NCBI GenBank assembly: GCA_963521065.1
Contig: CAUQTI010000005.1
Span: 112,600-176,599, forward strand
Direction: 5' to 3'
Length of the DNA stretch: 64,000 nt
DNA from: IOR16 sp963521065
GTDB lineage: Bacteria; Bacillota; Clostridia; Peptostreptococcales; Anaerovoracaceae
The notes under the pieces were generated by a model. That model was not told the DNA's origin. It worked only from the letters and a program-made list of their open reading frames with translations, and made no database searches. Each line of letters begins with the position of its first letter. Positions within the stretch are counted from its first letter, which is position 1. This document shows positions 36,263 through 45,290 of the stretch, piece by piece. Both the position numbers and the translations under genes were made by a program.

Positions 36263-38958
36263 TTATTATTGACGGAAACAGTTTAATTAATCGAGCCTAT
36301 TACGCCATACAAAGGCCTATGATGACGAAAGATGGACTGTACACCCACGCGGTGTACGGTTTTCTTAATATGTTAAGCAAAGTAATCAAAGAACAAGATG
36401 CAACTCACCTGCTAGTAACCTTTGACCGAAAGGCACCTACCTTTCGCCATTTGGAATATGAGGAATATAAGGCAGGAAGGAAAAAAATGCCGATGGAGCT
36501 TGCAATGCAACTGCCTCTTTTAAAAGAAGTTTTGGAAGCAATGCATGTAAAAATGCTTGAAATTGATGGATTTGAAGCAGATGATATCATTGGAACTGCC
36601 TCGAAAAAAGCGGAAGAAGAGGGATTAGCGCCTTTAATTGTTTCTGGAGACCGCGACGAACTTCAGCTTGCTACAGACATTACAAAGGTTATGATTACAA
36701 AAAAAGGAATTTCCGAATTTGAATTATATGATAAGCAGGCAATGATTGATAAGTACGGATTTACGCCGGAGCAGTTCATTGATTATAAAGGGCTGATGGG
36801 TGATTCGTCGGATAATATTCCTGGACTTCCGGGTGTCGGTGAAAAAACTGCGCAGAAGTTGATTTTGCAATTTGGAAGCGTGGAAAATTTGCTGAAAAAC
36901 ACAGAAGAAATCAGCAATGCGAAGCTGCGAGCAAAAGTAGAAGAGCATGCGCAAATGGCAATGATGAGCAAGCGTTTAGCAACCATTTGCACAGAGGTTC
37001 CGATTGAAATTGATTTTTCTGAATGCATCAGGCAGGAACCAGATTATGAAAAATTGTTAGGACTTTATCGGAAGCTGGAGTTTAACAGCTTGATTAAAAA
37101 GCTTTCACAAGAAAGTGTTTCTTCCGGCGAGACACTGCTTTTCTCTAATTCTAAAGAAGAGAAGAAAGCTCCAATCGTAAAAAAAATTGAGCGCATACAC
37201 ACAATTTCTAAAAAAGAAGAGATGAAGTTGTTGATGGAGAAAATCCCTAAGGAAAATCCCGCAGTTTATATAAAAATTTTTACGGATAATAATCATAGAG
37301 CAAAACCAGTGATTCACGGAATTTCTTTGCTGGCAGGGGATGATTTTTTCTATCTTTGCACAGAAAAAGAGGGCGTATGGGAAGCCTTTTGTGAATTAGT
37401 AGATACACAAGAACTCTTATTTGCGGGACATCAGCTTCAGACAGAGTACTATGCATTTTTGGCCAATGGCATTCCTGCAAACCGCATCCATACTGCTTTT
37501 GACAGTGCAATTGCGCAATATCTGTTGGAACCAACCAGAAATAAATATGAACTAAAAACGATGCTATTTGACTATACTCAGCAGGAAATTGCGGATGAAA
37601 AAGAGTTTTTATTTAAAAACGGGCAGATGGATCTTTTTTCAGCCCAAGTCAGTCAATATCAGGAATACGGAGCTAAATGGTGTGCTGCGGTTGCTTGCAT
37701 GGAACCGCTGATAACAGAAAGACTTTCCTCGGAGCGTCTGGAAGAAGTCTTTTATGAAATCGAGCTGCCTTTAATTAGAGTATTAGCCTCAATGGAAAGC
37801 AAAGGGATGACTCTGCATAGAGAGACTTTGATGCAAACAGGGACAACGATTACGGCACAGATTCAAGAGCTGACAGAGAAAATTCATGGATTCGCAGGAG
37901 AAGCTTTTAATATCAATTCACCAAAACAGCTGGGCGTTATTCTATTTGAAAAACTTCAATTAAAAGGCGCAAAGAAAACGAAGACAGGATATGCTACCGG
38001 TGCTGAGATTTTAGAGCGTTTGTCAGAAGAGCATCCTATTGTTCCGCTGATTTTAGAATATCGAATGCTCACAAAACTAAATAGTACGTATATTGAGGGC
38101 CTTTTGCCTCTTATTGATGAAGAGGGAAAAATACATGCACATTTTCAGCAAGCTGTGACTGCAACCGGAAGAATAAGCTGCACAGAGCCAAACCTTCAAA
38201 ACATTCCGATTCGGCAGGAGCTTGGACGAACGCTGAGAAAAGCCTTTGTGCCAGAAAATGAAGAATTTACTTTGGTTGGTGCGGATTACTCGCAGATTGA
38301 GCTTCGTGTTTTGGCACATATGTCAGAAGACCCTTCCTTGGTAGAAGCCTTTAATGAAGGTGCTGATATCCATAGAATTACGGCATCAAAGGTCTTTGGA
38401 GTACCGCAGGAGGATGTTACCAGCTTGCAGAGAAGCGATGCAAAGGCAGTAAATTTTGGAGTTATTTACGGGATGAGTGGGTTTGGCCTTTCTTCTAATC
38501 TGAACATCAGCAGAAAAGAAGCGGAAAAATACATTCAGGAATACTTTAAAAAATATACACAAGTAAAACAGTTTATGGATGAGCAGGTTGCTTTTTGTAA
38601 AGAGAACGGATATGTCACTACCATTAAAAATCGGCGCAGATACATTCCGGAAATCAATGCAGGAAACTATATGGTTCGGCAATCCGGAGAGCGATTGGCA
38701 ATGAATTCTCCAATCCAGGGAAGCGCGGCGGATATTATCAAAATCGCAATGATTAAAGTGCATAACGAATTGCTGCAAAAACAAATGAAATCCAGTCTGA
38801 TTCTCCAAGTCCACGATGAACTGATTTTGCAGGCACACAAGGATGAATTGGAAGAAGTAAAAAAATTATTGGTTGAAAATATGGAAAAAGCGATAAAATT
38901 ACACGTCGTTTTATCTGTAGATTTAAACACTGGAAACAACTGGTATGCTTTGAAATAG
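36244..38958 (+). CDS. polA: DNA polymerase I
   Basis: A 904-residue repair polymerase. Residues 1-290 form the 5'-3' flap exonuclease (IDGNSLINRAYYA; DADDIIGTA-type acidic motifs; GVGEKTAQKLI). Residues about 300-490 form the remnant of the 3'-5' exonuclease, where the usual DxE start (fDtEt) is replaced by YIKIFTDNN, so proofreading is most likely absent, as in Bacillus and Thermus Pol I. The polymerase domain has motif A (VGADYSQIELRVLAHMS), motif B (RSDAKAVNFGVIYGMSGFGL) and motif C (LQVHDELIL). AAGGAG is 5 nt before ATG 36244. coaE follows 19 nt later, an order common in Firmicutes. Confidence 0.97.
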   Translation: METKRIIIIDGNSLINRAYYAIQRPMMTKDGLYTHAVYGFLNMLSKVIKEQDATHLLVTFDRKAPTFRHLEYEEYKAGRKKMPMELAMQLPLLKEVLEAMHVKMLEIDGFEADDIIGTASKKAEEEGLAPLIVSGDRDELQLATDITKVMITKKGISEFELYDKQAMIDKYGFTPEQFIDYKGLMGDSSDNIPGLPGVGEKTAQKLILQFGSVENLLKNTEEISNAKLRAKVEEHAQMAMMSKRLATICTEVPIEIDFSECIRQEPDYEKLLGLYRKLEFNSLIKKLSQESVSSGETLLFSNSKEEKKAPIVKKIERIHTISKKEEMKLLMEKIPKENPAVYIKIFTDNNHRAKPVIHGISLLAGDDFFYLCTEKEGVWEAFCELVDTQELLFAGHQLQTEYYAFLANGIPANRIHTAFDSAIAQYLLEPTRNKYELKTMLFDYTQQEIADEKEFLFKNGQMDLFSAQVSQYQEYGAKWCAAVACMEPLITERLSSERLEEVFYEIELPLIRVLASMESKGMTLHRETLMQTGTTITAQIQELTEKIHGFAGEAFNINSPKQLGVILFEKLQLKGAKKTKTGYATGAEILERLSEEHPIVPLILEYRMLTKLNSTYIEGLLPLIDEEGKIHAHFQQAVTATGRISCTEPNLQNIPIRQELGRTLRKAFVPENEEFTLVGADYSQIELRVLAHMSEDPSLVEAFNEGADIHRITASKVFGVPQEDVTSLQRSDAKAVNFGVIYGMSGFGLSSNLNISRKEAEKYIQEYFKKYTQVKQFMDEQVAFCKENGYVTTIKNRRRYIPEINAGNYMVRQSGERLAMNSPIQGSAADIIKIAMIKVHNELLQKQMKSSLILQVHDELILQAHKDELEEVKKLLVENMEKAIKLHVVLSVDLNTGNNWYALK

Positions 38959-38977
38959 AAATTAAGGAAGTTTTTAT

Positions 38978-39574
38978 ATGAAAGTGATTGGCCTTACAGG
39001 CGGAATTGGATCTGGAAAGTCCACGGTGTCAGCTTACCTGCGAGAAAAGGGAATTGTAGTATTAGATGCGGATCAAGTGGCGAGAATGCTCGTTTTGCCC
39101 GGAAGTGATACCTTAAGAACACTTACTGATTTTTTTGGACAAGAAATCTTACTTGAGGACGGGTCTTTGGACCGTAAAAAACTAGGAGGCATCATCTTTT
39201 CTGATGCGGATAAAAAGCAAAGACTAGACACTGTTATGCATCGTAAGATTCGAGAAGAAATTGAGAGACGGCTGCAGGTTGAACAAGCGAAAGGGGCAGA
39301 TTGTGTCGTTATCGATGCACCCCTGCTGCTTGAAACCGGCATGGAAAACCTAGTGGATCAAGTATGGCTTATTGAAATGGAAGACTCCCTTCGAATCCGG
39401 CGTGTCATGGAGCGGGATGCTCTGTCTGAAGAAGAGGTGCGGGCACGGATTTGTCTGCAGATGAGTGCAGAAGAGAAGCGAAAGAGATCAAATTGCATTG
39501 TTGACAATTCTTCCGATTTAGAAAGCTTATATCAGCAGATTGATAGCTTGCTGTTAAAATTAGAAATTCTTTAA
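38978..39574 (+). CDS. coaE: Dephospho-CoA kinase
   Basis: A 198-residue P-loop kinase that phosphorylates dephospho-CoA, the last step of CoA synthesis. The Walker A motif is LTGGIGSGKSTVS at residues 5-17. The family-specific VLDADQVAR and VVIDAPLLLETG motifs follow, and the lid region has RQMS-like ICLQMSAEEKR. RBS AAGGAAG. It sits just after polA and 23 nt before a binding lipoprotein gene. Confidence 0.96.
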   Translation: MKVIGLTGGIGSGKSTVSAYLREKGIVVLDADQVARMLVLPGSDTLRTLTDFFGQEILLEDGSLDRKKLGGIIFSDADKKQRLDTVMHRKIREEIERRLQVEQAKGADCVVIDAPLLLETGMENLVDQVWLIEMEDSLRIRRVMERDALSEEEVRARICLQMSAEEKRKRSNCIVDNSSDLESLYQQIDSLLLKLEIL

Positions 39575-39597
39575 ACAAAACGATATGGGAGAATAAA

Positions 39598-41199
39598 ATG
39601 TTTAAAAAACAAATTTTATTTCTATTGGCACTTTTGGTGGGATGTACTGCGATTACCGCATGCAGCAAAGCTGTTCCATTTTTATCGGGCTCTGACGAGG
39701 AAAAAACGCAGGTCATTACATCAAATGAGATTAAGATTCCGATTCAGAAGGTTCGCTCTTTGAACCCTTTGAATACGATTGATGAAGATGTATATTATAT
39801 GCATAAGCTGATCTATGAAGGCCTTTTTTCACTGGATACTACGTTACAGGCTGTTCCGGCATTGGCAGACTCTTATGAATACGAAAAAGAGAATGCTTCC
39901 GTGACGATACAGCTTAAGAGCGGAGTGCAATGGCACGATGGTTCAAATTTCAGCGCGGAAGATGTAAAATACAGCGTCAATGCTTATTTGTCTGCAGTGT
40001 ATTCAAATGCTTTTTTGTATAAGGACTCTGTTAGTAAGATAAAATCGGTATCGGTAAAAGGAAATAGAACTGTGACGATTGTATTTAAATCAGCGAAGGA
40101 TATGGCAGTTGAAAACTTGATATTTCCGATTATGCCAAAACCATCTGCAAAAAAAGAAAAAGCGATACGCAGTGCAACGGACAACTTTAAACCCATTGGA
40201 ACGGGACCGTATAAAATAAAAACAATCAATGGAGTACAGGAAATCACTTTAGACGGATTTACGGCTTATCACGGTGCGCAGGTACCAGGAAACGAGCTGA
40301 TTTTTCGCGTAGTACCGAATCAGAACGACGCAATCAATTTGTTTGAGATACAAGACCTTTCGATTGCATTTTCAAAGGAACTGAATCGCGAAACATTTAT
40401 AAACAGTGAAGATTCCGATTTAGTTTCTTTTCCGTCAAACGAAGTTGAGTTAGTGGGGTTCAACTTCAATAAAAAATCATTAAAGGATAAGCACGTTCGT
40501 AAAGCCATTGCCTATACCATTGATGCGGAAGAAATTATGGAAACCGGATATTTTCGAAGCGGAGTTCTCAATGATTCACTGTATTATCCTGGATATTTAG
40601 GAAGTGATGGAAAAGAAAACCTGATTAAGACAGATTATGAAAAAGCAAAAGAGATTCTCAGTAAAGCAGGGTATATTGACCGGGATGGCGATGGTATTCT
40701 CGAAGATTCAGAGAATGAAGAACTTACGATTCAGATTCTTGTAAATGCAGATAACCCTTCAAGAAAAGTGGCTGCACAGACGATAAAATCAGGATTAGAA
40801 AAGCTGCCGGTTCGCGTACAGATTGAAGAAAAAAACTGGGAAGGTTACCAATCTGCGTTGGCAAGTAAAAATTATGATATTTATATCGGAGGATACCGTA
40901 TTTCAGAAGCTTATGATTTACGATTTCTGTTACATTCTCAGTATGGCAATCCGACGGGGTATTCAAATCCTGAGTTGGACGTATTGTTAGATAAGATGCA
41001 GTCTGGAATTACAGAGGAAGAACGTAAATCGACATTTTTACAGATAAAGAAACTACTCAATGAAGAAATGCCGTACTACTGTCTTTTTTATAAAACCTAT
41101 GGTGCAAACGTTTCAAATAGTTTAAAAGGTGAGGTCTCTCCAATCTTTTTTGACCTTTACCGAAACTGCTCTGCATGGAAATGTGAATTTATACGTTAA
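39598..41199 (+). CDS. Solute-binding lipoprotein of an ABC importer (family 5, peptide-type)
   Basis: A 533-residue lipoprotein. The N-terminus has a short signal with lipobox ITAC (Cys22), so it is attached to the outer face of the membrane. The body matches SBP family 5 (OppA/DppA-like): LNPLNTIDEDVYYMHKLIYE, LKSGVQWHDGSNFSAEDVKYS, and GTGPYKI near residue 200, then AYTIDAEEI. Ligands of the family include oligopeptides, nickel and opines. No permease or ATPase genes are adjacent, so it may serve a transporter encoded elsewhere. RBS GGGAG. Confidence 0.88.
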   Translation: MFKKQILFLLALLVGCTAITACSKAVPFLSGSDEEKTQVITSNEIKIPIQKVRSLNPLNTIDEDVYYMHKLIYEGLFSLDTTLQAVPALADSYEYEKENASVTIQLKSGVQWHDGSNFSAEDVKYSVNAYLSAVYSNAFLYKDSVSKIKSVSVKGNRTVTIVFKSAKDMAVENLIFPIMPKPSAKKEKAIRSATDNFKPIGTGPYKIKTINGVQEITLDGFTAYHGAQVPGNELIFRVVPNQNDAINLFEIQDLSIAFSKELNRETFINSEDSDLVSFPSNEVELVGFNFNKKSLKDKHVRKAIAYTIDAEEIMETGYFRSGVLNDSLYYPGYLGSDGKENLIKTDYEKAKEILSKAGYIDRDGDGILEDSENEELTIQILVNADNPSRKVAAQTIKSGLEKLPVRVQIEEKNWEGYQSALASKNYDIYIGGYRISEAYDLRFLLHSQYGNPTGYSNPELDVLLDKMQSGITEEERKSTFLQIKKLLNEEMPYYCLFYKTYGANVSNSLKGEVSPIFFDLYRNCSAWKCEFIR

Positions 41200-41206
41200 A
41201 AAAAAC

Positions 41207-41235
41207 TTTACATTTACTGTAGTATGTGGTAGAAT
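41207..41235 (+). promoter_or_regulatory. Sigma-A promoter of tRNA-Leu
   Basis: TTTACA (41207-41212), 17 nt, TAGAAT (41230-41235). The tRNA 5' leader then contains ATCGTG and CACGAT as inverted arms (41240-41258), just before the mature 5' end. Confidence 0.7.
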
Positions 41236-41259
41236 TAGTATCGTGATAATACACGATAC

Positions 41260-41344
41260 GCGGTCGTGGCGGAATCGGCAGACGCGCACGGTTGAGGGCC
41301 GTGTGGATAACACCGTAAGGGTTCAAGTCCCTTCGACCGCACCA
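41260..41344 (+). tRNA. tRNA-Leu (anticodon GAG)
   Basis: An 85-nt class II tRNA with encoded CCA. Acceptor arms GCGGTCG (41260-41266) and CGACCGC (41334-41340) pair fully. The anticodon stem CACGG/CCGTG holds the loop TTGAGGG, giving anticodon GAG (Leu, CUY codons). A long variable arm (TGGATAACACC) and the T arm GGGTTCAAGTCCC follow. It marks the junction between core genes and the accessory region. Confidence 0.97.
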
Positions 41345-41353
41345 TAATTAATG

Positions 41354-41395
41354 TCATGTATGAGGATTTGAACCCATACATGGCTTTTTTGTTTT
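41354..41395 (+). terminator. tRNA-Leu terminator (with a near copy at 61.6 kb)
   Basis: CATGTATG (41355-41362) pairs with CATACATG (41375-41382), followed by a T run. A close copy in the same orientation is at 61596-61636. Confidence 0.75.
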
Positions 41396-41453
41396 ATCTA
41401 TGCTGAATTAAGAAAACGCGCATCATTTATATAATGGGAAGGAGTGCAGTTGG

Positions 41454-41891
41454 TTGGAAATAAAAGTAGTAGAATCCCATGAAAAAAGAAAAGCATTGGA
41501 ACTTGTCTTTAAGACTTTCATGCAATACGAAGCACCTGATTACTCCCCAAAGGGTGTTGAAACTTTTCAAAGCTCCGTTATGAGCAACAACGATTATCTA
41601 AATAACATTTTGTTATACGGAGCCTACGAGGGAGATACAATTCAAGGTGTTATTGCAACAAGAAATCAGGGTAATCATATTGCACTGTTTTTTGTTGACG
41701 GTAAATTTCACAGACAAGGGATCGGGAAAAAACTGTTTCATACCGTTGTCCAAAATAGCTCTTCAAACATCATTACTGTAAATTCGTCTCCGTATGCCAT
41801 TGAAATATATCATCGTTTAGGTTTTGTTGATACTTCTCCAGAACAGATATCAGATGGAATGCGATATACACCGATGTCATACACAAAATGA
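41454..41891 (+). CDS. GNAT-family N-acetyltransferase
   Basis: A 145-residue protein. The acetyl-CoA-binding motif A is GKFHRQGIGKKLFHTV (residues about 83-98, RxxGIGxxL) and the C-terminal NSSPYAIEIYHRLGF matches motif B. Start is TTG 41454 with AAGGAG 9 nt upstream. The substrate is unknown. It is the first gene after the tRNA-Leu and thus the first gene of the accessory region. Confidence 0.85.
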   Translation: MEIKVVESHEKRKALELVFKTFMQYEAPDYSPKGVETFQSSVMSNNDYLNNILLYGAYEGDTIQGVIATRNQGNHIALFFVDGKFHRQGIGKKLFHTVVQNSSSNIITVNSSPYAIEIYHRLGFVDTSPEQISDGMRYTPMSYTK

Positions 41892-42011
41892 TCATAACCG
41901 GAAGAACTATAATGGCCTTGAATTTTTGATTATATTGTTTGAAGAGATGATAATTCAAATCATTATCTGAGAATAGTATGATATCCAGATTTGACGCGAC
42001 TCACATAGAAT

Positions 42012-42041
42012 CTTGAAATTTAAGCGATTTCAAGGTTTTTT
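42012..42041 (+). terminator. Intrinsic terminator
   Basis: CTTGAAAT (42012-42019) pairs exactly with ATTTCAAG (42027-42034), then GTTTTTT. It ends the acetyltransferase transcript. Downstream (42055-42135) are long-range arms around AAACCAC and GTGGTTT with internal partial pairing, of unknown meaning. Confidence 0.75.
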
Positions 42042-42147
42042 ATATTTGAGATTAAAAATAAACCACTAATTCAATATACGCGGTCTTTTGTAAAAAACAT
42101 TGAGCCGTGTAAGGTAGAAAGGTGGTTTTTATTATGCTAAAATTAAA

Positions 42148-42400
42148 ATGTGCAATGGCAACAGTAGAAGTATAAAGGAGGGTTTTGAAGAGTTTTTACT
42201 TATGTGTAAAGTAAGAAACTATTCAAAATATACAATTAAGTATTATGAAAATATAATTCATAATTTTGAACTCTTTTATAATGATATTGCAGAGGTTACG
42301 GAATTCATTGTAAACAAATATTTACTATTTCTAAAAAATAAAGGTATTGCAGGAAAAACAATCAAAACTTATATAGGAGGTCTGAGAACCATGCCAAAGA
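42148..42400 (+). pseudogene. Tyrosine recombinase (integrase) N-terminal fragment
   Basis: Only the SAM-like core-binding domain remains: the KEGFEEFLLMCKVRNYSKYT start and the FIVNKYLLFLKNKGIAGKTI helix, up to YIGGLRT. After about 42390 the sequence no longer resembles an integrase; no catalytic R-H-R-Y segment exists downstream. About 85 residues survive of an expected 300 or more. It lies 0.8 kb from tRNA-Leu, which suggests that the tRNA was an insertion target for an island whose integrase was later destroyed. Confidence 0.7.
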
Positions 42401-42607
42401 GGAACTTACGTATAGTATCGCACAGCCGGTATTAAGCCGATGGGAGTCAGAGTTTATCGCAAATATGGTTAGCATCTTTGATAAGAAAGATGAAGATTTG
42501 AAAAACTCAAGCAAGACCACGAAGAAGAAAAGGAGGTTATTAACCAAAGAATTGGTAATGAACCAAATATTTAGATCTAGTGGAAAAGAAAGCTGAGAGA
42601 AAAAATA

Positions 42608-42981
42608 CTGATCCAGACGATATTGTCTGTAGTGTTTGTCGTTCATCCATCCATCCATTTGCATAGCAGACAACGGAAATGTATATTCATGTGCTGGTTG
42701 GCAGGATTATGTTGTTGGTAACGTAAATGAAACGTCTCTCAAAAATATTTGGAATAATTCAATAGAAACAATATTTGAGATGCTTGCGTAAACGAGATTT
42801 CCCAAAATGTATTCAATGTCCAGAAAATGAGTTTTGTACTGTGTGTATGGTTAGAAACGCAAATGAACACCCATTAGGAGACCCGTTAGCAGTTAATGAG
42901 TATTTTTGTAATGTTGCAAAACTAAATAAAGAAGTGGCTCTTGAATGGAAATGTAATATCGTAAATTCTCAGGGTAACTAA
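42608..42981 (+). pseudogene. Decayed radical SAM/SPASM peptide-maturase C-terminus
   Basis: Joined across frames, this reads as a SPASM (auxiliary Fe-S) domain: DPDDIVCSVCR, then in another frame ADNGNVYSCAGWQDYVVGNV and SLKNIWNNS, then in a third frame FPKCIQCPENEFCTVC ending in NEYFCNVAKLNKEVA. At least two frameshifts (near 42660 and 42785) and loss of the entire catalytic N-terminus make it a pseudogene. SPASM radical SAM proteins mature ribosomal peptides. No precursor peptide gene is apparent nearby. Confidence 0.7.
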
Positions 42982-43112
42982 TTCTTCTTAAAGGTAACCG
43001 TAACGGATATAAAATGAGCTGACTTTTCTTATAAATAATGCATTTGCTTGTAAAATACCCACGAAAGATGTATAATTTTGTTAATTGATTAATGGAACGG
43101 GGGTTCATTATA

Positions 43113-43863
43113 ATGTCCGATATGGTACTTTTAGCAAGTAAAGATGGCTCAAAAGTAGCGACTGTCGCTTGCCCTAAATGTGGTAGGATTAGCCGTCAAA
43201 TACTGATGGATGAATATAAAAGTTCATCCATTACTGCTTTTCGTAGTTCTCATACCTGTCCGGTGTGCGGAGCTATGTTTGTCGCGTTATCTTCAGCCGA
43301 GAGTGCCCAATACTCAGGTTCATACGCACGTTATACGTCTCAAGGAGAACAAACTTATAATGCAGGCATGAAGACAGCATATATAGCGAAAAATCGCAAT
43401 ACACAAGGGCAAAACGCCATAGGATCAACTGGGCGGGCCACACAACAATCAAATATAGCACCTGAAAAAATAATGATTTGTAATGTGACATTCCCCGGAA
43501 GCGAACGTAGCTATGCATATATATCCGATGATTTGACCATTAAAGTAAAAGACAGGGCAGTTGTCCCTGTTGGTTCAGACAACTCCGAAAAAACGGGCAT
43601 TGTAATATCTACTGCGTTTTATGCTCGAAGCGAGGTTCCCTATCCAATCGAGAAAACCAAAACAATTATTAGAAAAGAGTCACCTGACGATATGCGTCAA
43701 TCATCTCGGATTGATGCTCCAGCAGCGGTATCTAGCGCTCCTGATAGCAAGGAAATATCAAGCGACAAATTGAGTAGCAATAATAAACAACAGGCCCAAT
43801 CTGCTACCACTGACCGACTTGTTGAGGACGCTATTGCAATACCCAAAGTGGCATCTGTGATAT
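43113..43863 (+). pseudogene. Zinc-ribbon protein truncated by the IS3-family element
   Basis: About 250 residues are native. The N-terminus has two CxxC pairs (ACPKCGR, residues about 22-28, and TCPVCGA, about 51-57), a zinc ribbon. A middle beta-rich part (SYAYISDDLTIKVKDRAVVPV; then GIVISTAFYARSEVPYPIEKTK) may form a small barrel. The frame then runs into the element, so the last roughly 30 residues of the apparent reading frame (to 43949) come from the IS. The start is ATG 43113 behind GGGGG. The function is unknown. Confidence 0.6.
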
Positions 43864-43905
43864 TGTCAATATTGGTTTACACTTTTTTCTCAAGAATGTT
43901 CGACC

Positions 43906-44811
43906 TTATGCTGCCTCCTGCAATGAATCATAGTACTGCTGTCGCTTAACCATCGGAGGTAAGCCACCGTTAGCTGAACAGATTCGCCGGTTATTCCAAT
44001 AGCCGATGAAGTATCTCCAAATAAGAGTTTTTAACTGTTCTACTGTCATTGAGCTGGTATCGTAACGTCCATAAAGTAATTCCTCTTTGAATCTTGCCCA
44101 CATACTTTCACATCTGGCATTGTCATGGCATCTGCCACCGGCACTGTTCATGCTTTGAAGAATGCCATATTTGTTGATTGCCTTACGATATAACCCGCTG
44201 GTATACTGCGTACCTCTGTCACTGTGAAGAATAGCTCCCCTAAGCATAGGATAGGCTCTATAAGCGTTATCTAAGGTTTGTTCACAAAGGGGAGCTTTCA
44301 TATTTGTATCCATGGCAAGACCCAATACCGCTAAATCGTAGCAGTCAAAGATGGCTGAAACATACAGTTTTCCATCAGAAGCTTTTATTTCAGTCATATC
44401 AGTAATACATTTTTTTAGAGGTTTTTCAGCAGTGAAGTCACGTTTTATTAAATCATCTGATTTCCGGGCTTCTTTGTCAGCTTTAGTAATACCATTAGGC
44501 TTGCGTTTTGGTTTGTGATTAAGACCAATTTCGTCCATGACACGATAAACAGTTCTCTCGCCGGGAATGTGTATACCCTCCGGCTGTTTGAGTTGTAATG
44601 CCTGATACATACGGATTCTTCCATAAGTGTCATTACATTCATCCTCACTACAAATATCAAGCATTGCATCTGCCAATTCCTGATATTTCCATGGAGCATC
44701 CTTTGCTTTTAGGTATTTATTGAATGCTTGTCTGGAAACATGAAGCACTCTGCAATAAAAAGAAATTTTGCCCTTAATCTCGCCGTCATCAGTTTTGGTT
44801 GCAATAAACAT
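43906..44811 (-). CDS. IS3-family transposase orfB (DDE catalytic subunit)
   Basis: A 301-residue integrase-core transposase. The N-terminal helix-turn-helix-like region begins MFIATKTDDGEIKGKIS. The DDE triad is intact: first Asp in CITDMTEIKASDGKLYV, second Asp in ILHSDRGTQYTS, and Glu in NARCESMWARFKEEL. The start overlaps the orfA stop (TGATG), so it is translated by coupling or as a frameshift fusion with orfA. Confidence 0.92.
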   Translation of the reverse strand: MFIATKTDDGEIKGKISFYCRVLHVSRQAFNKYLKAKDAPWKYQELADAMLDICSEDECNDTYGRIRMYQALQLKQPEGIHIPGERTVYRVMDEIGLNHKPKRKPNGITKADKEARKSDDLIKRDFTAEKPLKKCITDMTEIKASDGKLYVSAIFDCYDLAVLGLAMDTNMKAPLCEQTLDNAYRAYPMLRGAILHSDRGTQYTSGLYRKAINKYGILQSMNSAGGRCHDNARCESMWARFKEELLYGRYDTSSMTVEQLKTLIWRYFIGYWNNRRICSANGGLPPMVKRQQYYDSLQEAA

Positions 44812-45152
44812 CAGTCTCTGTTTTTTGCTGACTTCCGACGGCTGGCTGCGAAAAAAGCACTGGCTTCTTCGAGAAATTCATTTTCTTCTTTTAAACGACG
44901 GATTTCCTTATCCTGCTCTTTAATGCGCTTTTTGAGTTCGATAAGCTCATCGTTAAGAGATAAGGCATTCTTAGGCGTATGAACCGCGTCATTTGCGCTG
45001 AGACGACCTTCTTTGAAGGCTTTTATCCAGGTGTACATAGTACCCTTGGGAATCCCTAATTCGTTAGCTGCTTTATGCCCACCAATTTCCTGAGCAAGTT
45101 TTACAGCTTGTGCTTTAAATTCATTGTCATAAGATTTTTGATTTTGTGCCAT
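44811..45152 (-). CDS. IS3-family transposase orfA (helix-turn-helix subunit)
   Basis: A 113-residue protein. The N-terminal helix-turn-helix is visible at FKAQAVKLAQEIGGHKAANELGIPKGTM (residues about 12-38, only partly quoted), followed by a leucine-zipper-type coiled coil (residues 65-95, LIELKKRIKEQDKEIRRL). It binds the IS ends and pairs with OrfB. Confidence 0.9.
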   Translation of the reverse strand: MAQNQKSYDNEFKAQAVKLAQEIGGHKAANELGIPKGTMYTWIKAFKEGRLSANDAVHTPKNALSLNDELIELKKRIKEQDKEIRRLKEENEFLEEASAFFAASRRKSAKNRD

Positions 45153-45290
45153 AGGTTGTTTCTCCTGTTCTCGTATTGATTATGATTATATATCAAAGTC
45201 CTTGAGAATAGGGTGTCAACTTTTATGATACAACATCAGCTCAAGAGATGATATTTCAGTTGTCATTGTTCAAAAATAGGAGGATCACTT

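Larger units (their letters stand above)
43863..45235 (-). mobile_element. IS3-family insertion sequence, apparently intact
   Basis: Two transposase reading frames (orfA and orfB) on the minus strand are flanked by imperfect inverted ends. TTACACTTTTTTCTCAAG (about 43875-43892) on the left resembles the complement of the right-hand end near 45200-45222 (TTGACACCCTATTCTCAAG on the minus strand). The exact tips are uncertain by a few bases and I could not define the target duplication. It cuts the zinc-ribbon gene. Confidence 0.8.

Noticed and set aside
39598..41199. Complete oligopeptide ABC operon
   Set aside because: Only the binding lipoprotein is present; neither permease nor ATPase genes flank it.
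41354..41395. T-arm-like loop (GGTTCAAATCC on the minus strand) within the terminator, suggesting a tRNA fragment
   Set aside because: The flanking stem does not form a proper 5-bp T stem; a normal terminator hairpin explains it.
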